NCBI GenBank assembly: GCA_026314275.1
Contig: CP111109.1
Span: 1,116,001 to 1,180,000, forward strand
DNA: 64,000 bases
Direction: 5' to 3'
Origin: JAGOEY01 sp017997515
Lineage (GTDB): Bacteria; Pseudomonadota; Gammaproteobacteria; Burkholderiales; Burkholderiaceae_C
A model generated the notes under the pieces. That model was not told the DNA's origin and made no database searches. It saw only the letters and a program-made list of their open reading frames with translations. The position numbers and the translations under genes were made by a program. Shown piece after piece: positions 32,890-42,491 of the stretch; the first letter of the stretch is position 1; each line of letters begins with the position of its first letter.

Positions 32890-35208
32890 TCAGGCGATCT
32901 TGAACCGTGCCACCGACTGGCGCAGATCCTCGGCCATACGGGACAACTCGCGCACCTGCTGTGCCGTGGCGCGGGTACCGTCACCGGTTTGTTCCGTCAC
33001 GGCAAAAATGTGCTGGATGTTGCCGGCCACTTCGTTGGCCAGTTCGGCTTCGCGGGAGGCAGACGACGAAATCTGCTGAATCAGGTCGGCCAGGCGGCGC
33101 GACACGCTGTCGATCTCGGTCAGTGCGGTACCTGCGCTGTCTGACAAGCGAGCCCCTTCCACCACACCCTGGGTGGAACGTTCCATAGCGGCCACGGCGT
33201 CCTGGGTGTCGGTCTGAATGGCACGCACGAGTGCAGAAATCTGGCGCGTCGCATCGGCCGAGCGTTCCGCCAGCCGCTGCACTTCTTCCGCCACCACCGA
33301 GAAGCCGCGACCGGCTTCACCCGCCGATGCGGCCTGGATCGCAGCGTTCAGCGCCAGCACGTTGGTCTGTTCGGTAATGTCCGAGATCAGCTCGGTGATT
33401 TCACCAATCTCCTGCGACGACTCACCCAGGCGTTTGATCCGTTTGGAGGTGTCCTGGATCTGGTCACGGATGGCGTTCATACCCCCGATGGCGTTCTGCA
33501 CGGCCTGCAGGCCCGAGTCGGCAGCCAGCAGCGACTGGCGCGCCACCGTGGCGGACTCTTGCGCCTGGTCCGACACGCCGGTAATACGCGTTGCCATGTC
33601 CAGTACCGAGCGGCCTGTTTCACGGATTTCGCGCAGTTGTTCGGTGGACGCTGCCAGCAGTTCGGTCGAGGTGCTGTCCACCTGGGCGGTGGTCTGTGCC
33701 ACACGGGTGGCCGTGTTCTGCACGTTGCCCACCAGCATGCGCAATTCTTCCACGGTGTAGTTCACCGAGTCGGCAATAGCGCCGGTAATGTCTTCCGTCA
33801 CGGTGGCTTCCTGGGTCAAGTCCCCTTCCGCCACGGCCTGCAGTTCGTTCATGAGCCGCAAAATGGCCGCCTGGTTGGCGTCGTTGACACGCTGGGCTTC
33901 CTGCTCCTGCTGTTGCGCTTCCAGTTGGCGCGCTTGTGCGTCCTGTTGCTGTTGCTCGGCAACGGTCTGGCGGCCACGGCTGGCCAGCAGTTGCACACGG
34001 GCCAGGCCAAAGGCGCAAGCCAGCACAAACAGCAGTGCCAGCAGCAGTGCCAGGATGGAGCCGAGGCCCAGACCGGTCTGGCTGGACAGGTTGCCCTGCA
34101 GCACTTCCATGTCCTTGCGCAGTGGTTCGCTGTCGGCCACGATCGAGGTTTGCGCTTCACGCGCCAGCACCAGCCCTTGCAGGTTGCCCAGAATGGCGCT
34201 GGCCTGTGCACGGGTCTGTTCATACAGTGCGAGCAAGGCGTCCAGCTGTTCACGTGTCTGGGTGTCCTTGGTGCCCGCCAGGCGCAGTTCGGGGCTGCCG
34301 TTGCGCAGGCCCAGGGCCAGTTCCTTGAAGGAATTCAAGTCCTTGCCCAGCAGGAACACGGCCTCGGGGCTCACGCCGTCCATGGTCTGGAATTCGTTGG
34401 CGGACTTGCCAATACGCTGCGTCAGCATCACCAGCTGGCCTGCGGCTGCGATGTCGGCAGACGGGGCGTTTTGCTGCAGTTTTTGCGACGCAATGGTTTC
34501 GGCAATTTCCAGCAGGTCGGAGGACTGGCGGTTGATGGTGCGCAAGGCGGCGCCCACCTCGGTCAGCACTTTTTCCTGGCCGGTCACCACGGCGGAGTTG
34601 CGCTCGGCGCGCTCCATCAGCGGTGTGATTTTTTCCAGATCGGACTTGAAACTGTCACCCAGGGAGTCCACACCCAGCGCGCTGTCACCTTCATTCAGGG
34701 CGCGCACGTTTTTGGCCAGCACGGACGCACTTTCCACCACGTCGGGGAAGGCCTGCGGGCTACCGATCAGGGCCTGGGACACCGACTTGGCCAGGCGCTG
34801 CGACTGCATCAGTGACTGGCCGGTTGCGGCCAGTTGCTGGGCCACACTGTCTGCCTTGCGCAGCGAAAAACCGGCCACCAGTGTCAGCACCAGCAGGGAC
34901 ACACCCAGCAAGGTGAACAGCACACGCTGGTGGCGCGCCACCGACGCGGTGCCCAGCAAAGGCAGCGTCACCGTGTCTTCTGACTGCGCCACTGCGGCGG
35001 CCTCGGGCAGCTCGGGCAAACGGCTTTCGGCAAAGTTCTCGGAGGGCTCCGGTGCCAGTGTGTCCAGGGCCGGGTTGCTGAATGTATCCCCCTCGGTGGC
35101 AGCCACAGCCTCCACGGCGTCGGTGTGGACAGGGGTTCCTGGCGTGCCGCCATCCGGCTCTGCAGGCTTTTGGACGAGGGGGTTTCCGAAATGATCGACG
35201 GCAGACAT
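32890..35208 (-). CDS. pilJ: Twitching-motility methyl-accepting protein PilJ
   Basis: 772 residues. A long cytoplasmic N-tail (~95, acidic/Pro-rich), TM1 ~96-115, a large periplasmic region of two helical PilJ-type sensor modules, TM2 ~385-408, HAMP-like linker, and an MCP signalling domain with hairpin tip EEVQRLAERSADATRQISAL. It senses pilus-surface contact and drives ChpA. The long N-terminal tail is an extension compared with Pseudomonas PilJ. Confidence 0.95.
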   Translation of the reverse strand: MSAVDHFGNPLVQKPAEPDGGTPGTPVHTDAVEAVAATEGDTFSNPALDTLAPEPSENFAESRLPELPEAAAVAQSEDTVTLPLLGTASVARHQRVLFTLLGVSLLVLTLVAGFSLRKADSVAQQLAATGQSLMQSQRLAKSVSQALIGSPQAFPDVVESASVLAKNVRALNEGDSALGVDSLGDSFKSDLEKITPLMERAERNSAVVTGQEKVLTEVGAALRTINRQSSDLLEIAETIASQKLQQNAPSADIAAAGQLVMLTQRIGKSANEFQTMDGVSPEAVFLLGKDLNSFKELALGLRNGSPELRLAGTKDTQTREQLDALLALYEQTRAQASAILGNLQGLVLAREAQTSIVADSEPLRKDMEVLQGNLSSQTGLGLGSILALLLALLFVLACAFGLARVQLLASRGRQTVAEQQQQDAQARQLEAQQQEQEAQRVNDANQAAILRLMNELQAVAEGDLTQEATVTEDITGAIADSVNYTVEELRMLVGNVQNTATRVAQTTAQVDSTSTELLAASTEQLREIRETGRSVLDMATRITGVSDQAQESATVARQSLLAADSGLQAVQNAIGGMNAIRDQIQDTSKRIKRLGESSQEIGEITELISDITEQTNVLALNAAIQAASAGEAGRGFSVVAEEVQRLAERSADATRQISALVRAIQTDTQDAVAAMERSTQGVVEGARLSDSAGTALTEIDSVSRRLADLIQQISSSASREAELANEVAGNIQHIFAVTEQTGDGTRATAQQVRELSRMAEDLRQSVARFKIA

Positions 35209-35236
35209 GGTAGTCCTTGGCTAAGAGCAGATGGTC

Positions 35237-35782
35237 TCAGGCACTGATGCTGAGAAACGGGGAGTATTGGGAGAGCGCCTGCAGGTTGATTTCCTGCCAG
35301 CGAACACCTTGGGTATCAACATAAACCTTGCCGAAATAGTCCGGCGTTCCACGGGGCGCGGGCTCGGCGGAGGTGAAAGCATCACCCCCTCGCAGCCCCG
35401 CCAGACTGTCCACCAGCAAGGCGACATTCACGTCCAGTGCCGTGTTCAGGGCCAGCAGGCTGGAGTCGGCCAGGGCCTGCTCGGAGCGCACGGCCGCTGC
35501 CGCACCCAGCGGCCAGGTGCTGGCCACAAAACCGGCAAAGTCCACCACACCAAACAGGCCACCCCGCAGGTTGGCCACCCCCATGAACCACGGCTGGGTG
35601 TAAGGCACGGGCTGAATGTTGGCCCAAGGGAAGATTTCGCCGGACTGGGCCAGCGACAGCAGATAGTGGGCACCACCGGCCTCCACCGCAAGCCAGGACA
35701 CAGACAGGCCTTCGTTACGGGCGGCCTGCAATCGGGTGGCAAGACGGGTCTGGAGTTCGCGGAGCGCTTCGCGGTTAGCCAT
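35237..35782 (-). CDS. pilI: CheW-like adaptor PilI
   Basis: 181 residues, a single CheW domain (AGGAHYLLSLAQSGEIFPWA, FMGVANLRGGLFGVVDFAGF). It couples PilJ to ChpA. Operon position between pilH and pilJ, with short gaps, fixes its identity. Confidence 0.93.
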   Translation of the reverse strand: MANREALRELQTRLATRLQAARNEGLSVSWLAVEAGGAHYLLSLAQSGEIFPWANIQPVPYTQPWFMGVANLRGGLFGVVDFAGFVASTWPLGAAAAVRSEQALADSSLLALNTALDVNVALLVDSLAGLRGGDAFTSAEPAPRGTPDYFGKVYVDTQGVRWQEINLQALSQYSPFLSISA

Positions 35783-35802
35783 AGAGGGTGCGGGCCTTCA
35801 GA

Positions 35803-36168
35803 TCAGTTCAGCGCGTTGATCTTGGCCTTCAGATCGGCAGGGTCCACCGGCTTGGTGATGTAGGCCCGCGCACCCTGGCGCATGCCCCACACACGGTCGG
35901 TTTCCTGGTTCTTGCTGGTGCACATGATGATGGGCACGTCGGAATACAGCGGGTCGCGGCTGATGGCACGGGTCAGCTGGAAGCCGTTTTGCCCGGGCAT
36001 CACGACGTCCATCAGGATCAGGTCGGGCTTGCCTTCGGCGAGTCGGCGCATGGCTTCTTCGGCGTTTTCAGCGGTGCGGACCTGGTAGCCCTGCTTTTGC
36101 AGCACATCCGTGAGAAACATCAACTCCGTCTTCGAGTCATCAACGACCAAGACATTCTGGATGGGCAT
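35803..36168 (-). CDS. pilH: Response regulator PilH
   Basis: 121 residues, a stand-alone receiver: acidic pair VVDDSKTE, phospho-Asp54 in LILMDVVMPG, switch Thr in MCTSKNQ, Lys in YITKPVDP. In the Pil-Chp system PilH acts as phosphate sink or retraction regulator. Its ATG overlaps the pilG stop by one base. Confidence 0.94.
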   Translation of the reverse strand: MPIQNVLVVDDSKTELMFLTDVLQKQGYQVRTAENAEEAMRRLAEGKPDLILMDVVMPGQNGFQLTRAISRDPLYSDVPIIMCTSKNQETDRVWGMRQGARAYITKPVDPADLKAKINALN

Positions 36169-36566
36169 TAGGTCGCTCCTTGGGTGGTGGTGCCGAATTG
36201 CTGCACAACCTGCAGCAACTGGTCTTTGGTGAAAGGTTTGGTGAGGTAGTCCTGGCAACCCACCATACGCCCACGGGCCTTGTCGAACACACCGTCTTTG
36301 GACGACAGCATGACCACAGGGGTGGCGGCAAAACGGGGGTTGCGCTTGATGATGGCGCAGGTTTGGTAACCGTCCAGTTTGGGCATCAAGATGTCGCAAA
36401 AAATGAGCTGGGGCTGGTAATCGTTGACCTTGGCCAGGGCGTCAAAACCGTCGTCTGCCAAAAGCACTTCGTACCCACCCTGCTTGAGAAATATCTCGGC
36501 GCTGCGGCGAATGGTGTTGCTGTCATCCACCACCAGCACTTTGACTGTTGTGAGGTTGGGTTCCAA
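36168..36566 (-). CDS. pilG: Response regulator PilG
   Basis: 132 residues, stand-alone receiver: VVDDSNTIRRSAE, phospho-Asp58 in LIFCDILMPK, VVMLSSKDG, YLTKPFTKD. PilG promotes pilus extension. The start codon is TTG at 36566, with AAGGAG nine bases upstream. It follows the rubredoxin gene. Confidence 0.94.
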   Translation of the reverse strand: MEPNLTTVKVLVVDDSNTIRRSAEIFLKQGGYEVLLADDGFDALAKVNDYQPQLIFCDILMPKLDGYQTCAIIKRNPRFAATPVVMLSSKDGVFDKARGRMVGCQDYLTKPFTKDQLLQVVQQFGTTTQGAT

Positions 36567-36626
36567 TTTCTGCAGCTCCTTGAGTCGACTGTTTGTACCA
36601 ATGCCGGCTGGAGCCGCGCGTTCCTG

Positions 36627-36800
36627 TCAGATCTGAACCATTTCGAAATCGTCTTTGCGGGCGCCACATTCAGGGCACGTCCAGTTCATGGGCACCTGCT
36701 CCCACGCCGTCCCCGGTGCAATACCCTCTTCGGGCGCACCGGAAGCCTCGTCGTAGATCCATCCGCAAATCAAACACATCCAGGTTTTAGAGTCAGTCAC
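36627..36800 (-). CDS. rubA: Rubredoxin
   Basis: 57 residues. Two iron knuckles, Cys9-x2-Cys12-Gly (MCLICGWIYDEASG) and Cys42-x2-Cys45 (WTCPECGARKDDFEM), give the Fe(S-Cys)4 site. The start is GTG at 36800. A one-electron carrier; the partner is not shown. A rubredoxin gene just before pilG is a recurrent arrangement in beta- and gammaproteobacteria. Divergent from thiD. Confidence 0.93.
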   Translation of the reverse strand: MTDSKTWMCLICGWIYDEASGAPEEGIAPGTAWEQVPMNWTCPECGARKDDFEMVQI

Positions 36801-36952
36801 AGCTTAAAGGGCCTTCGAACAGATTGTCAACAATTGTATCAAGCAGTCACCACACACCATCGCTGCAGAAGCAACACCGGACAAAGAAATCCGGGCACCA
36901 CAGAAGGGCGGGCACACCCCCCATAATTTGCACACCAGCTCCAGGCCATGTG

Positions 36953-37906
36953 ATGACACACTCCTCTCCCACTCCCCCACCTTCCGCCGACCTGACGCCC
37001 GAGGATCTTGACGAAGACGACGCCGGACCGGCCTGCGTCCTGGTGTTCAACGCCAGCGACCCGAGTGGCGCGGGCGGGCTGGCGGCCGACATCAGCGCCA
37101 TTGCGTCGGTCGGGGGCCACGCGCTGGCCATTGTGACCGGGGCCTATGCACGCGACACCGCCCGGATTTTCGACCATTTCCCCTTTGACGAAGACGCGGT
37201 GGCCGAGCAGGCGCGTGCGGTACTCGAAGATGTGCCGGTGCAGGTGATCAAGGTGGGTTTTGTAGGCAGCCCCGAGAACATCAGCACCATTGCCGAAATT
37301 GCCACCGACTACGCCGATGTGCCCATGGTGGCCTACATGCCCGACCTGTCCTGGTGGGACGAAGACAAGATCGACACCTACCTCGACGCCTTCCGCGAAC
37401 TGATGCTGCCGCAGACCACCGTGTTGGTTGGCAACCACAGCACACTCTGGCGCTGGCTGCTGCCGGACTGGAGCAGCCAGCGCAGCCCTTCTCCGCGCGA
37501 CATTGCCAAAGCCGCTGCGGACGTCGGCGTGCCCTACACCCTGGTCACCGGTATCCCACTGCCCGAGCAGTTTGTCGAAAACGTGCTGGCCACGCCCCAA
37601 ACGGTGCTGGGCACGGTGCGGTTCGAGCTGTTCGACGCGGTGTTCTCCGGTGCGGGCGAAACCCTGTCCGCCGCACTGGCCGCCCTGCTGGCCACCGGCA
37701 GCGACCTGACCGAGGCCACCAGCGAAGCCCTGAGTTACCTTGACCGCTGCCTGGACGGGGGCTTCCGCCCTGGCATGGGTAACATCCTGCCTGACCGCAT
37801 GTTCTGGGCCCAGCCCGACGACAGCGACGACGATGACGACGAACCCTCTGACGAACAGCAAGCCCTTGACGGCTTCGCCATGCCTTCCCATGAAACCAAA
37901 CACTGA
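36953..37906 (+). CDS. thiD: Hydroxymethylpyrimidine / phosphomethylpyrimidine kinase
   Basis: 317 residues from the ATG at 36953. Ribokinase-fold ThiD: substrate loop LVFNASDPSGAGGLAADI and C-terminal ATP/anion-hole region VFSGAGETLSAALAALLA. Makes HMP-PP for thiamine. An acidic N-tail (DLTPEDLDEDDAGP) and an acidic C-tail (DDSDDDDDEPSDEQQ) are unusual additions. The usual GTGDT anion hole is GAGET here. It overlaps hemL by 17 bp. Confidence 0.88.
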   Translation: MTHSSPTPPPSADLTPEDLDEDDAGPACVLVFNASDPSGAGGLAADISAIASVGGHALAIVTGAYARDTARIFDHFPFDEDAVAEQARAVLEDVPVQVIKVGFVGSPENISTIAEIATDYADVPMVAYMPDLSWWDEDKIDTYLDAFRELMLPQTTVLVGNHSTLWRWLLPDWSSQRSPSPRDIAKAAADVGVPYTLVTGIPLPEQFVENVLATPQTVLGTVRFELFDAVFSGAGETLSAALAALLATGSDLTEATSEALSYLDRCLDGGFRPGMGNILPDRMFWAQPDDSDDDDDEPSDEQQALDGFAMPSHETKH

Positions 37907-39203
37907 CCACAATATCGCGCTGTTCGAGCGCGCCAAACGCGCCATCCCCGGCGGCGTCAACTCGCCCGTGCGGGCTTTCAAGGCCGTGGGTGGCACGCCC
38001 CGCTTCGTCAAACGCGCCCAGGGGGCTTACTTCTGGGACGAAAACGACCAGCGTTTCATCGACTACATCGGCTCCTGGGGCCCGATGATCCTGGGCCACG
38101 GCCACCCCGCCGTGCTCGAAGCCGTACAAAAAGCCGCTGTGGACGGCTTCTCGTTCGGCGCACCCACCGAACGCGAGGTGGAACTGGCCGAAGAAATCAT
38201 CAGCCTGGTGCCGTCGATGGAAATGGTGCGCCTGGTCAGCTCGGGCACCGAAGCGGGCATGAGCGCCATCCGCCTGGCCCGTGGTGCCACCGGCCGCAGC
38301 AAGATCATCAAGTTCGAGGGCTGTTACCACGGCCATGCCGACGCGCTGCTGGTCAAGGCCGGCTCGGGCCTGGCCACCTTTGGCAACCCCACCAGCGCCG
38401 GTGTGCCGCCCGAAGTGGTGCAGCACACGCTGGTGCTCGAATACAACAACATCCCCCAGCTGGAAGAAGCTTTTGCGCTGCACGGTCCCGAAGTGGCCTG
38501 CCTGATCATCGAGCCGATTGCGGGCAACATGAACTTCGTGCGGGCCAGTGTGCCCTTCATGCAGCGCTGCCGCGAGTTGTGCACCCAGCACGGCGCGCTG
38601 CTCACACTCGACGAGGTGATGACCGGCTTCCGCGTAGCGTTGGGCAGCGCCCAAAGTGTGTACGCCAAGGCCATCCCCGGTTTTGCCCCCGACATCACCG
38701 TGCTGGGCAAGGTGATTGGCGGCGGTATGCCACTGGCCGCCTTTGGCGCGTCGCGCGCCATCATGGAACACTTGGCACCACTCGGCCCGGTGTACCAGGC
38801 GGGCACCTTGTCGGGCAACCCGGTCGCCACCGCCTGTGGCCTGGCCACGCTGCGCGAGATCCGCAAACCCGGTTTTTACGAGGCGCTGTCGGCCCGCACC
38901 CGCACGCTGGTGGACGGCCTGAAAGCCGCCGCCGACGCTGAAGGGGTGCCGTTCAGCGTGGACAGCGAAGGGGGCATGTTTGGCTTCTTCCTGTTCAACA
39001 GCCTGCCGCAGAACTACGCCACGGTGATGACCACCAGCAACACCCAGTTCAACGCGCTGTTCCACGGCCTGCTCGACCGGGGCATCTACATTGCACCGGC
39101 CTTGTACGAAGCCGGTTTTGTGAGCGCAGCACACAGCGCAGAAGACATCGCCACGACGGTCGCCGCCGCGCGCGAGATCTTCAAAATGCTACCAAAACAG
39201 TAG
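37890..39203 (+). CDS. hemL: Glutamate-1-semialdehyde 2,1-aminomutase
   Basis: 437 residues from the ATG at 37890. PLP lysine in VLGKVIGGGMP (Lys274), with SWGPMILGHGHP, SGTEAGMSAIRLAR and GCYHGHADALLVKAGSG. Makes 5-aminolevulinate in the C5 heme pathway. Its last residues and the stop codon fall inside a type 1 repeat (copy f). Confidence 0.96.
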   Translation: MKPNTDHNIALFERAKRAIPGGVNSPVRAFKAVGGTPRFVKRAQGAYFWDENDQRFIDYIGSWGPMILGHGHPAVLEAVQKAAVDGFSFGAPTEREVELAEEIISLVPSMEMVRLVSSGTEAGMSAIRLARGATGRSKIIKFEGCYHGHADALLVKAGSGLATFGNPTSAGVPPEVVQHTLVLEYNNIPQLEEAFALHGPEVACLIIEPIAGNMNFVRASVPFMQRCRELCTQHGALLTLDEVMTGFRVALGSAQSVYAKAIPGFAPDITVLGKVIGGGMPLAAFGASRAIMEHLAPLGPVYQAGTLSGNPVATACGLATLREIRKPGFYEALSARTRTLVDGLKAAADAEGVPFSVDSEGGMFGFFLFNSLPQNYATVMTTSNTQFNALFHGLLDRGIYIAPALYEAGFVSAAHSAEDIATTVAAAREIFKMLPKQ

Positions 39204-39250
39204 CTATCTGCGCCCGCCCAACGGGCGCCAGAGGCACTTTTGGCTTAAAA
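39185..39250 (+). repeat. Type 1 interspersed repeat, copy f
   Basis: AATGCTACCAAAACAGTAGC, then a perfect GCGCCCG-CCCAA-CGGGCGC stem, CAGAGGCACTTTTGGCTTAA. It contains the stop codons of the convergent hemL and MFS genes and may act as a two-way terminator. Confidence 0.75.
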
Positions 39251-40651
39251 CTTGAGGCGCAAACTGCTGGCCACCGCGGCGAACGCCGCGCAGCCTGCCG
39301 CCAGCCCCAGCGCCACCAGCGGGCCCACACCAGCTGCCGGTGGCCACACGCTGAACAGGCTGGCCGCCAGCACAGCCGCCAATGATTGCCCGGTGAGCCG
39401 CGCCGTGCCCAGCATGCCCCCGGCACTGCCGCTGCGTTGGGCTGGGCCCACCGTCAGGATGGTGTGGTTGTTGGGCGACTGGAACAGCCCAAAACCCAGG
39501 CCACACAAGGCCATACGCCAGGCGATGTCCAGGTCACCCGGTTGTGTGGGCAACGCTGCCAGCAAGGCCAGCCCGCAGGCCAGCAGGCCCAGACCGATAC
39601 CGCCCAGCAGCCCGTCGGGGTAACGGCCAATCAAGCGCCCGGCCAAGGGGGCCGCCACGATGGTGGCCAGCGGCCAGGCCGTGATCAGCATACCCGCCTC
39701 CCACGGCGTGCGCCCGAAATAGTCGAACAACAAAAACGGCAGCGCGATGTAGGCCAGCATCTGGGCGCAGAACGCCGCCACCGACGTACACATCGACAGC
39801 GCAAACACCGGGATACGCAGCAAGTCCAGCGGGAACAGCGGCACAGCCAGCCGCAGCTGGCGGCGCAGGTACACCACGCCCAGCAGCAGCCCCAGCGCCA
39901 ATTGGCCCAGCGGCACCCAGATCGGGGTGGTGGAGGCGTCCGCCCCACCACGTGTGCCCAGGCCGTCAGCGCCCAGAAACACCAGGCCAAATGCCAGCAT
40001 GTTGAGCAGCACGTCCAGCGGCACGATGGTCACCACCGAGGTGCGGCTGTAGCCCGGCAAGGCACGGCGGCCCAGCCACAACACCAGCAGCCCCAAGGGC
40101 ACGTTGACCGCAAACAACCAGTGCCACGACGCCACCGACAACACGGCCGCCGCGACGGACGGTCCGGCCACGGTGGAGGTGGCCACCATCAGCGAGTTGA
40201 GCGCAATACCCCTCCCCAGCAGGTGCTGCGGGTACACCAGCCGCACCAGAGCAGCATTCACCGCCATCAGTCCGGCAGCGCCCACACCCTGTACCACCCG
40301 CATGCCCACCAGCATCGGCATGGACGTGGCCAGCGCGCAGCCCAGCGAGGCCACGGTGAATACCCCGATGCCCACCAAATACACCCGCCGGTAACCAATC
40401 TTGTCGCCCAGCGACGCCAGCGGCAGCAGCAGGCCCAGCACCGCCAGATGGAATGCATTCACCACCCAGATGGCCTGCGAGGGGCTGGACTGCAGGTTCT
40501 GCGCCATGGTTGGCAGCGCCAGGTTCACGATGGTGCCGTCCAGCACCGCCAAGAACAGGCTCAGCATGATGACCAGCACCGCCCAGCGCCGCTGTGCTGG
40601 GGGCAGACCATCAGGCACGGTTTCGGTGGGGATGGTGGGGTGCGCCGTCAA
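39245..40651 (-). CDS. MFS transporter, DHA2 (14-TMS) drug exporter family
   Basis: 468 residues, ~14 hydrophobic helices. Motif A-like GDKIGYRRVYLVG, an early LDGTIVNLALPTM motif typical of EmrB/QacA (DHA2) pumps, and motif C-like region. Proton-driven efflux of toxic compounds is likely; substrate unknown. The first codon available is TTG at 40651, inside a repeat; a GTG at 40615 is an alternative. Confidence 0.88.
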   Translation of the reverse strand: MTAHPTIPTETVPDGLPPAQRRWAVLVIMLSLFLAVLDGTIVNLALPTMAQNLQSSPSQAIWVVNAFHLAVLGLLLPLASLGDKIGYRRVYLVGIGVFTVASLGCALATSMPMLVGMRVVQGVGAAGLMAVNAALVRLVYPQHLLGRGIALNSLMVATSTVAGPSVAAAVLSVASWHWLFAVNVPLGLLVLWLGRRALPGYSRTSVVTIVPLDVLLNMLAFGLVFLGADGLGTRGGADASTTPIWVPLGQLALGLLLGVVYLRRQLRLAVPLFPLDLLRIPVFALSMCTSVAAFCAQMLAYIALPFLLFDYFGRTPWEAGMLITAWPLATIVAAPLAGRLIGRYPDGLLGGIGLGLLACGLALLAALPTQPGDLDIAWRMALCGLGFGLFQSPNNHTILTVGPAQRSGSAGGMLGTARLTGQSLAAVLAASLFSVWPPAAGVGPLVALGLAAGCAAFAAVASSLRLKF

Positions 40652-40715
40652 TTGCTACAAAAACAAGAGCTGCCTGCGCACACCCCATGTGCACCAGAAG
40701 CATATTTCATTAAAA
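40650..40715 (+). repeat. Type 1 interspersed repeat, copy g
   Basis: ATTGCTACAAAAACAAGAGC, TGCCTGCGCAC...GTGCACCAGAAGC stem, ATATTTCATTAAAA. Abuts the start of the MFS gene. Confidence 0.7.
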
Positions 40716-40774
40716 AACACGATCAAACCACCACCTGCAGTGCAAAGTGCGAAGCACAAGCACCCTTCAAACAA

Positions 40775-40866
40775 CGACCGCAGAACCGGCTTTGCCGGGC
40801 TGCAGGTCGTGCCCCCTGCAAGGGGGTAGGCGTAGCGGAACGAAGTCCGCGAAGCCTGGGGGTGTG
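40775..40866 (-). repeat. Type 2 GC-rich hairpin repeat, copy B
   Basis: Outer stem CGACCGCAG/CTGCAGGTCG around CCGGCTTTGCCGG, then GCCCCCTGCAAGGGGG, GCGGAACGAAGTCCGC and CCTGGGGGTGT. Begins six bases after the purH stop on the minus strand. Confidence 0.8.
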
Positions 40867-40872
40867 TCCTCT

Positions 40873-42480
40873 CTAGTGGCGGAAATGGCGCACACCAGTG
40901 AGAACCATCACCACACCTTGCTCGTCCGCTGCGTCGATCACCTCCTGGTCACGCATGGAACCACCGGGCTGGATCACGCAGCTTGCACCGGCTGCCACCA
41001 CTACGTCGAGGCCGTCGCGGAACGGGAAGAAGGCGTCGCTGGCCACCGCCGTGCCCTTGAGCGACAGGCCCGCGTGTTCGGCCTTGATGCTGGCGATACG
41101 GGCAGAGTCCAGGCGGCTCATCTGGCCCGCGCCGACACCCATCGTCATGCCACCGGAGCAGAACACGATGGCATTGGACTTCACATACTTCGCCACATTC
41201 CAGGCGAACAGCAGGTCCTGCAGTTGTTCGGGGGTGGGTTGTTTCTTGCTGACCACGTTGAGGTCGCTGGCCGCGAGCACATGGTTGTCGGCGGTCTGGA
41301 TCAGCAGGCCCGAGCCGATGCGTTTGACGTCCATGGCGTTGCGGCCGTTGTCCCAGTCGGTCGCCCCACCCTTAGGAAGCGCAATTTCCAGCACCCGCAC
41401 GTTGAGTTTGGCCTTGGTGGCCTGGAACACTTCCAGCGCCTCAGGCGTGTAGCCAGGGGCCATCAGCACTTCGACAAACTGCTTGGCGATCTCTTGCGCG
41501 GTGGCAGCGTCCACCGTGCGGTTGAAGGCGATGATGCCGCCGAAGGCCGAGGTGGGGTCGGTCTTGAAGGCTTTGCTGTACGCCTCGGCTGCGTCCTTGC
41601 CGATGGCCACACCACAGGGGTTGGCGTGTTTGACGATCACACAGGCGGGCACGTCGAAGCTCTTCACACATTCCCACGCGGCGTCGGCGTCGGCGATGTT
41701 GTTGTAGCTCAGCTCTTTGCCCTGGATTTGTTTGGCCGACACGAGTGAGCCGGGTGCGGGGTACAGGTCGCGGTAGAAGGCGGCCTGCTGGTGCGGGTTT
41801 TCGCCATAACGCAGGTCTTGCATCTTCACGAAGCGGCCGTTGCTCTGCGCCGGGAACAGCGCGCGCACCGGGGCGGGCTGGCCGATGCTGGCGTCAAAGT
41901 CCACGGCGGACAGGTAGTCACTGATGGCACCGTCGTAATCCGCGATGCGGTTGAACGCGGCCACGCTGAACGCGAACTTGGTTTTGTCGGCAAGTTTGCC
42001 GTGGGCCTTGAGTTCGGCCAGGGCCACGGCGTACTGCGATGCGTCGGTCAGCACCGCCACGTCTTTCCAGTTCTTGGCCGCACTGCGCACCATGGCCGGG
42101 CCGCCGATGTCGATGTTCTCGATCGCGTCTTCGAGTGTGCAACCGGCCTTGGCCACGGTGGCTTCAAACGGGTACAGGTTCACCACCAGCAGGTCGATGG
42201 TGTTAATGCCGTGCTGGGCAATCGCGGCCATGTGCTCAGGCAGGTCCCGCCGCGCCAGCAGGCCACCGTGGATGGTGGGATGCAAGGTCTTCACCCGGCC
42301 GTCGAGCATCTCGGGAAACCCGGTGTGGTCGGCCACCTCGGTCACGGGCAAACCGGCATCGGCCAGCAGTTTGGCGGTGCCGCCGGTGGACAGCAGCTTC
42401 ACGTCCAGCGCGTGCAGCGCTTGCGCGAATTCAAGGATGCCGGTTTTGTCGGAGACGGAGATGAGGGCGGTCAGAGTCAT
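40873..42480 (-). CDS. purH: Bifunctional AICAR formyltransferase / IMP cyclohydrolase
   Basis: 535 residues from the ATG at 42480. N-terminal MGS-like IMP cyclohydrolase domain (ALISVSDKTGILEFAQAL, TLHPTIHGGLLARRD); C-terminal AICAR transformylase (KHANPCGVAIG, CSGGMTMGVGAGQMSRLDS). Catalyses the last two steps of IMP synthesis. Third gene after dusB and fis, 11 bp from fis. Confidence 0.97.
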   Translation of the reverse strand: MTLTALISVSDKTGILEFAQALHALDVKLLSTGGTAKLLADAGLPVTEVADHTGFPEMLDGRVKTLHPTIHGGLLARRDLPEHMAAIAQHGINTIDLLVVNLYPFEATVAKAGCTLEDAIENIDIGGPAMVRSAAKNWKDVAVLTDASQYAVALAELKAHGKLADKTKFAFSVAAFNRIADYDGAISDYLSAVDFDASIGQPAPVRALFPAQSNGRFVKMQDLRYGENPHQQAAFYRDLYPAPGSLVSAKQIQGKELSYNNIADADAAWECVKSFDVPACVIVKHANPCGVAIGKDAAEAYSKAFKTDPTSAFGGIIAFNRTVDAATAQEIAKQFVEVLMAPGYTPEALEVFQATKAKLNVRVLEIALPKGGATDWDNGRNAMDVKRIGSGLLIQTADNHVLAASDLNVVSKKQPTPEQLQDLLFAWNVAKYVKSNAIVFCSGGMTMGVGAGQMSRLDSARIASIKAEHAGLSLKGTAVASDAFFPFRDGLDVVVAAGASCVIQPGGSMRDQEVIDAADEQGVVMVLTGVRHFRH

Positions 42481-42491
42481 AGGGTTCTTGC

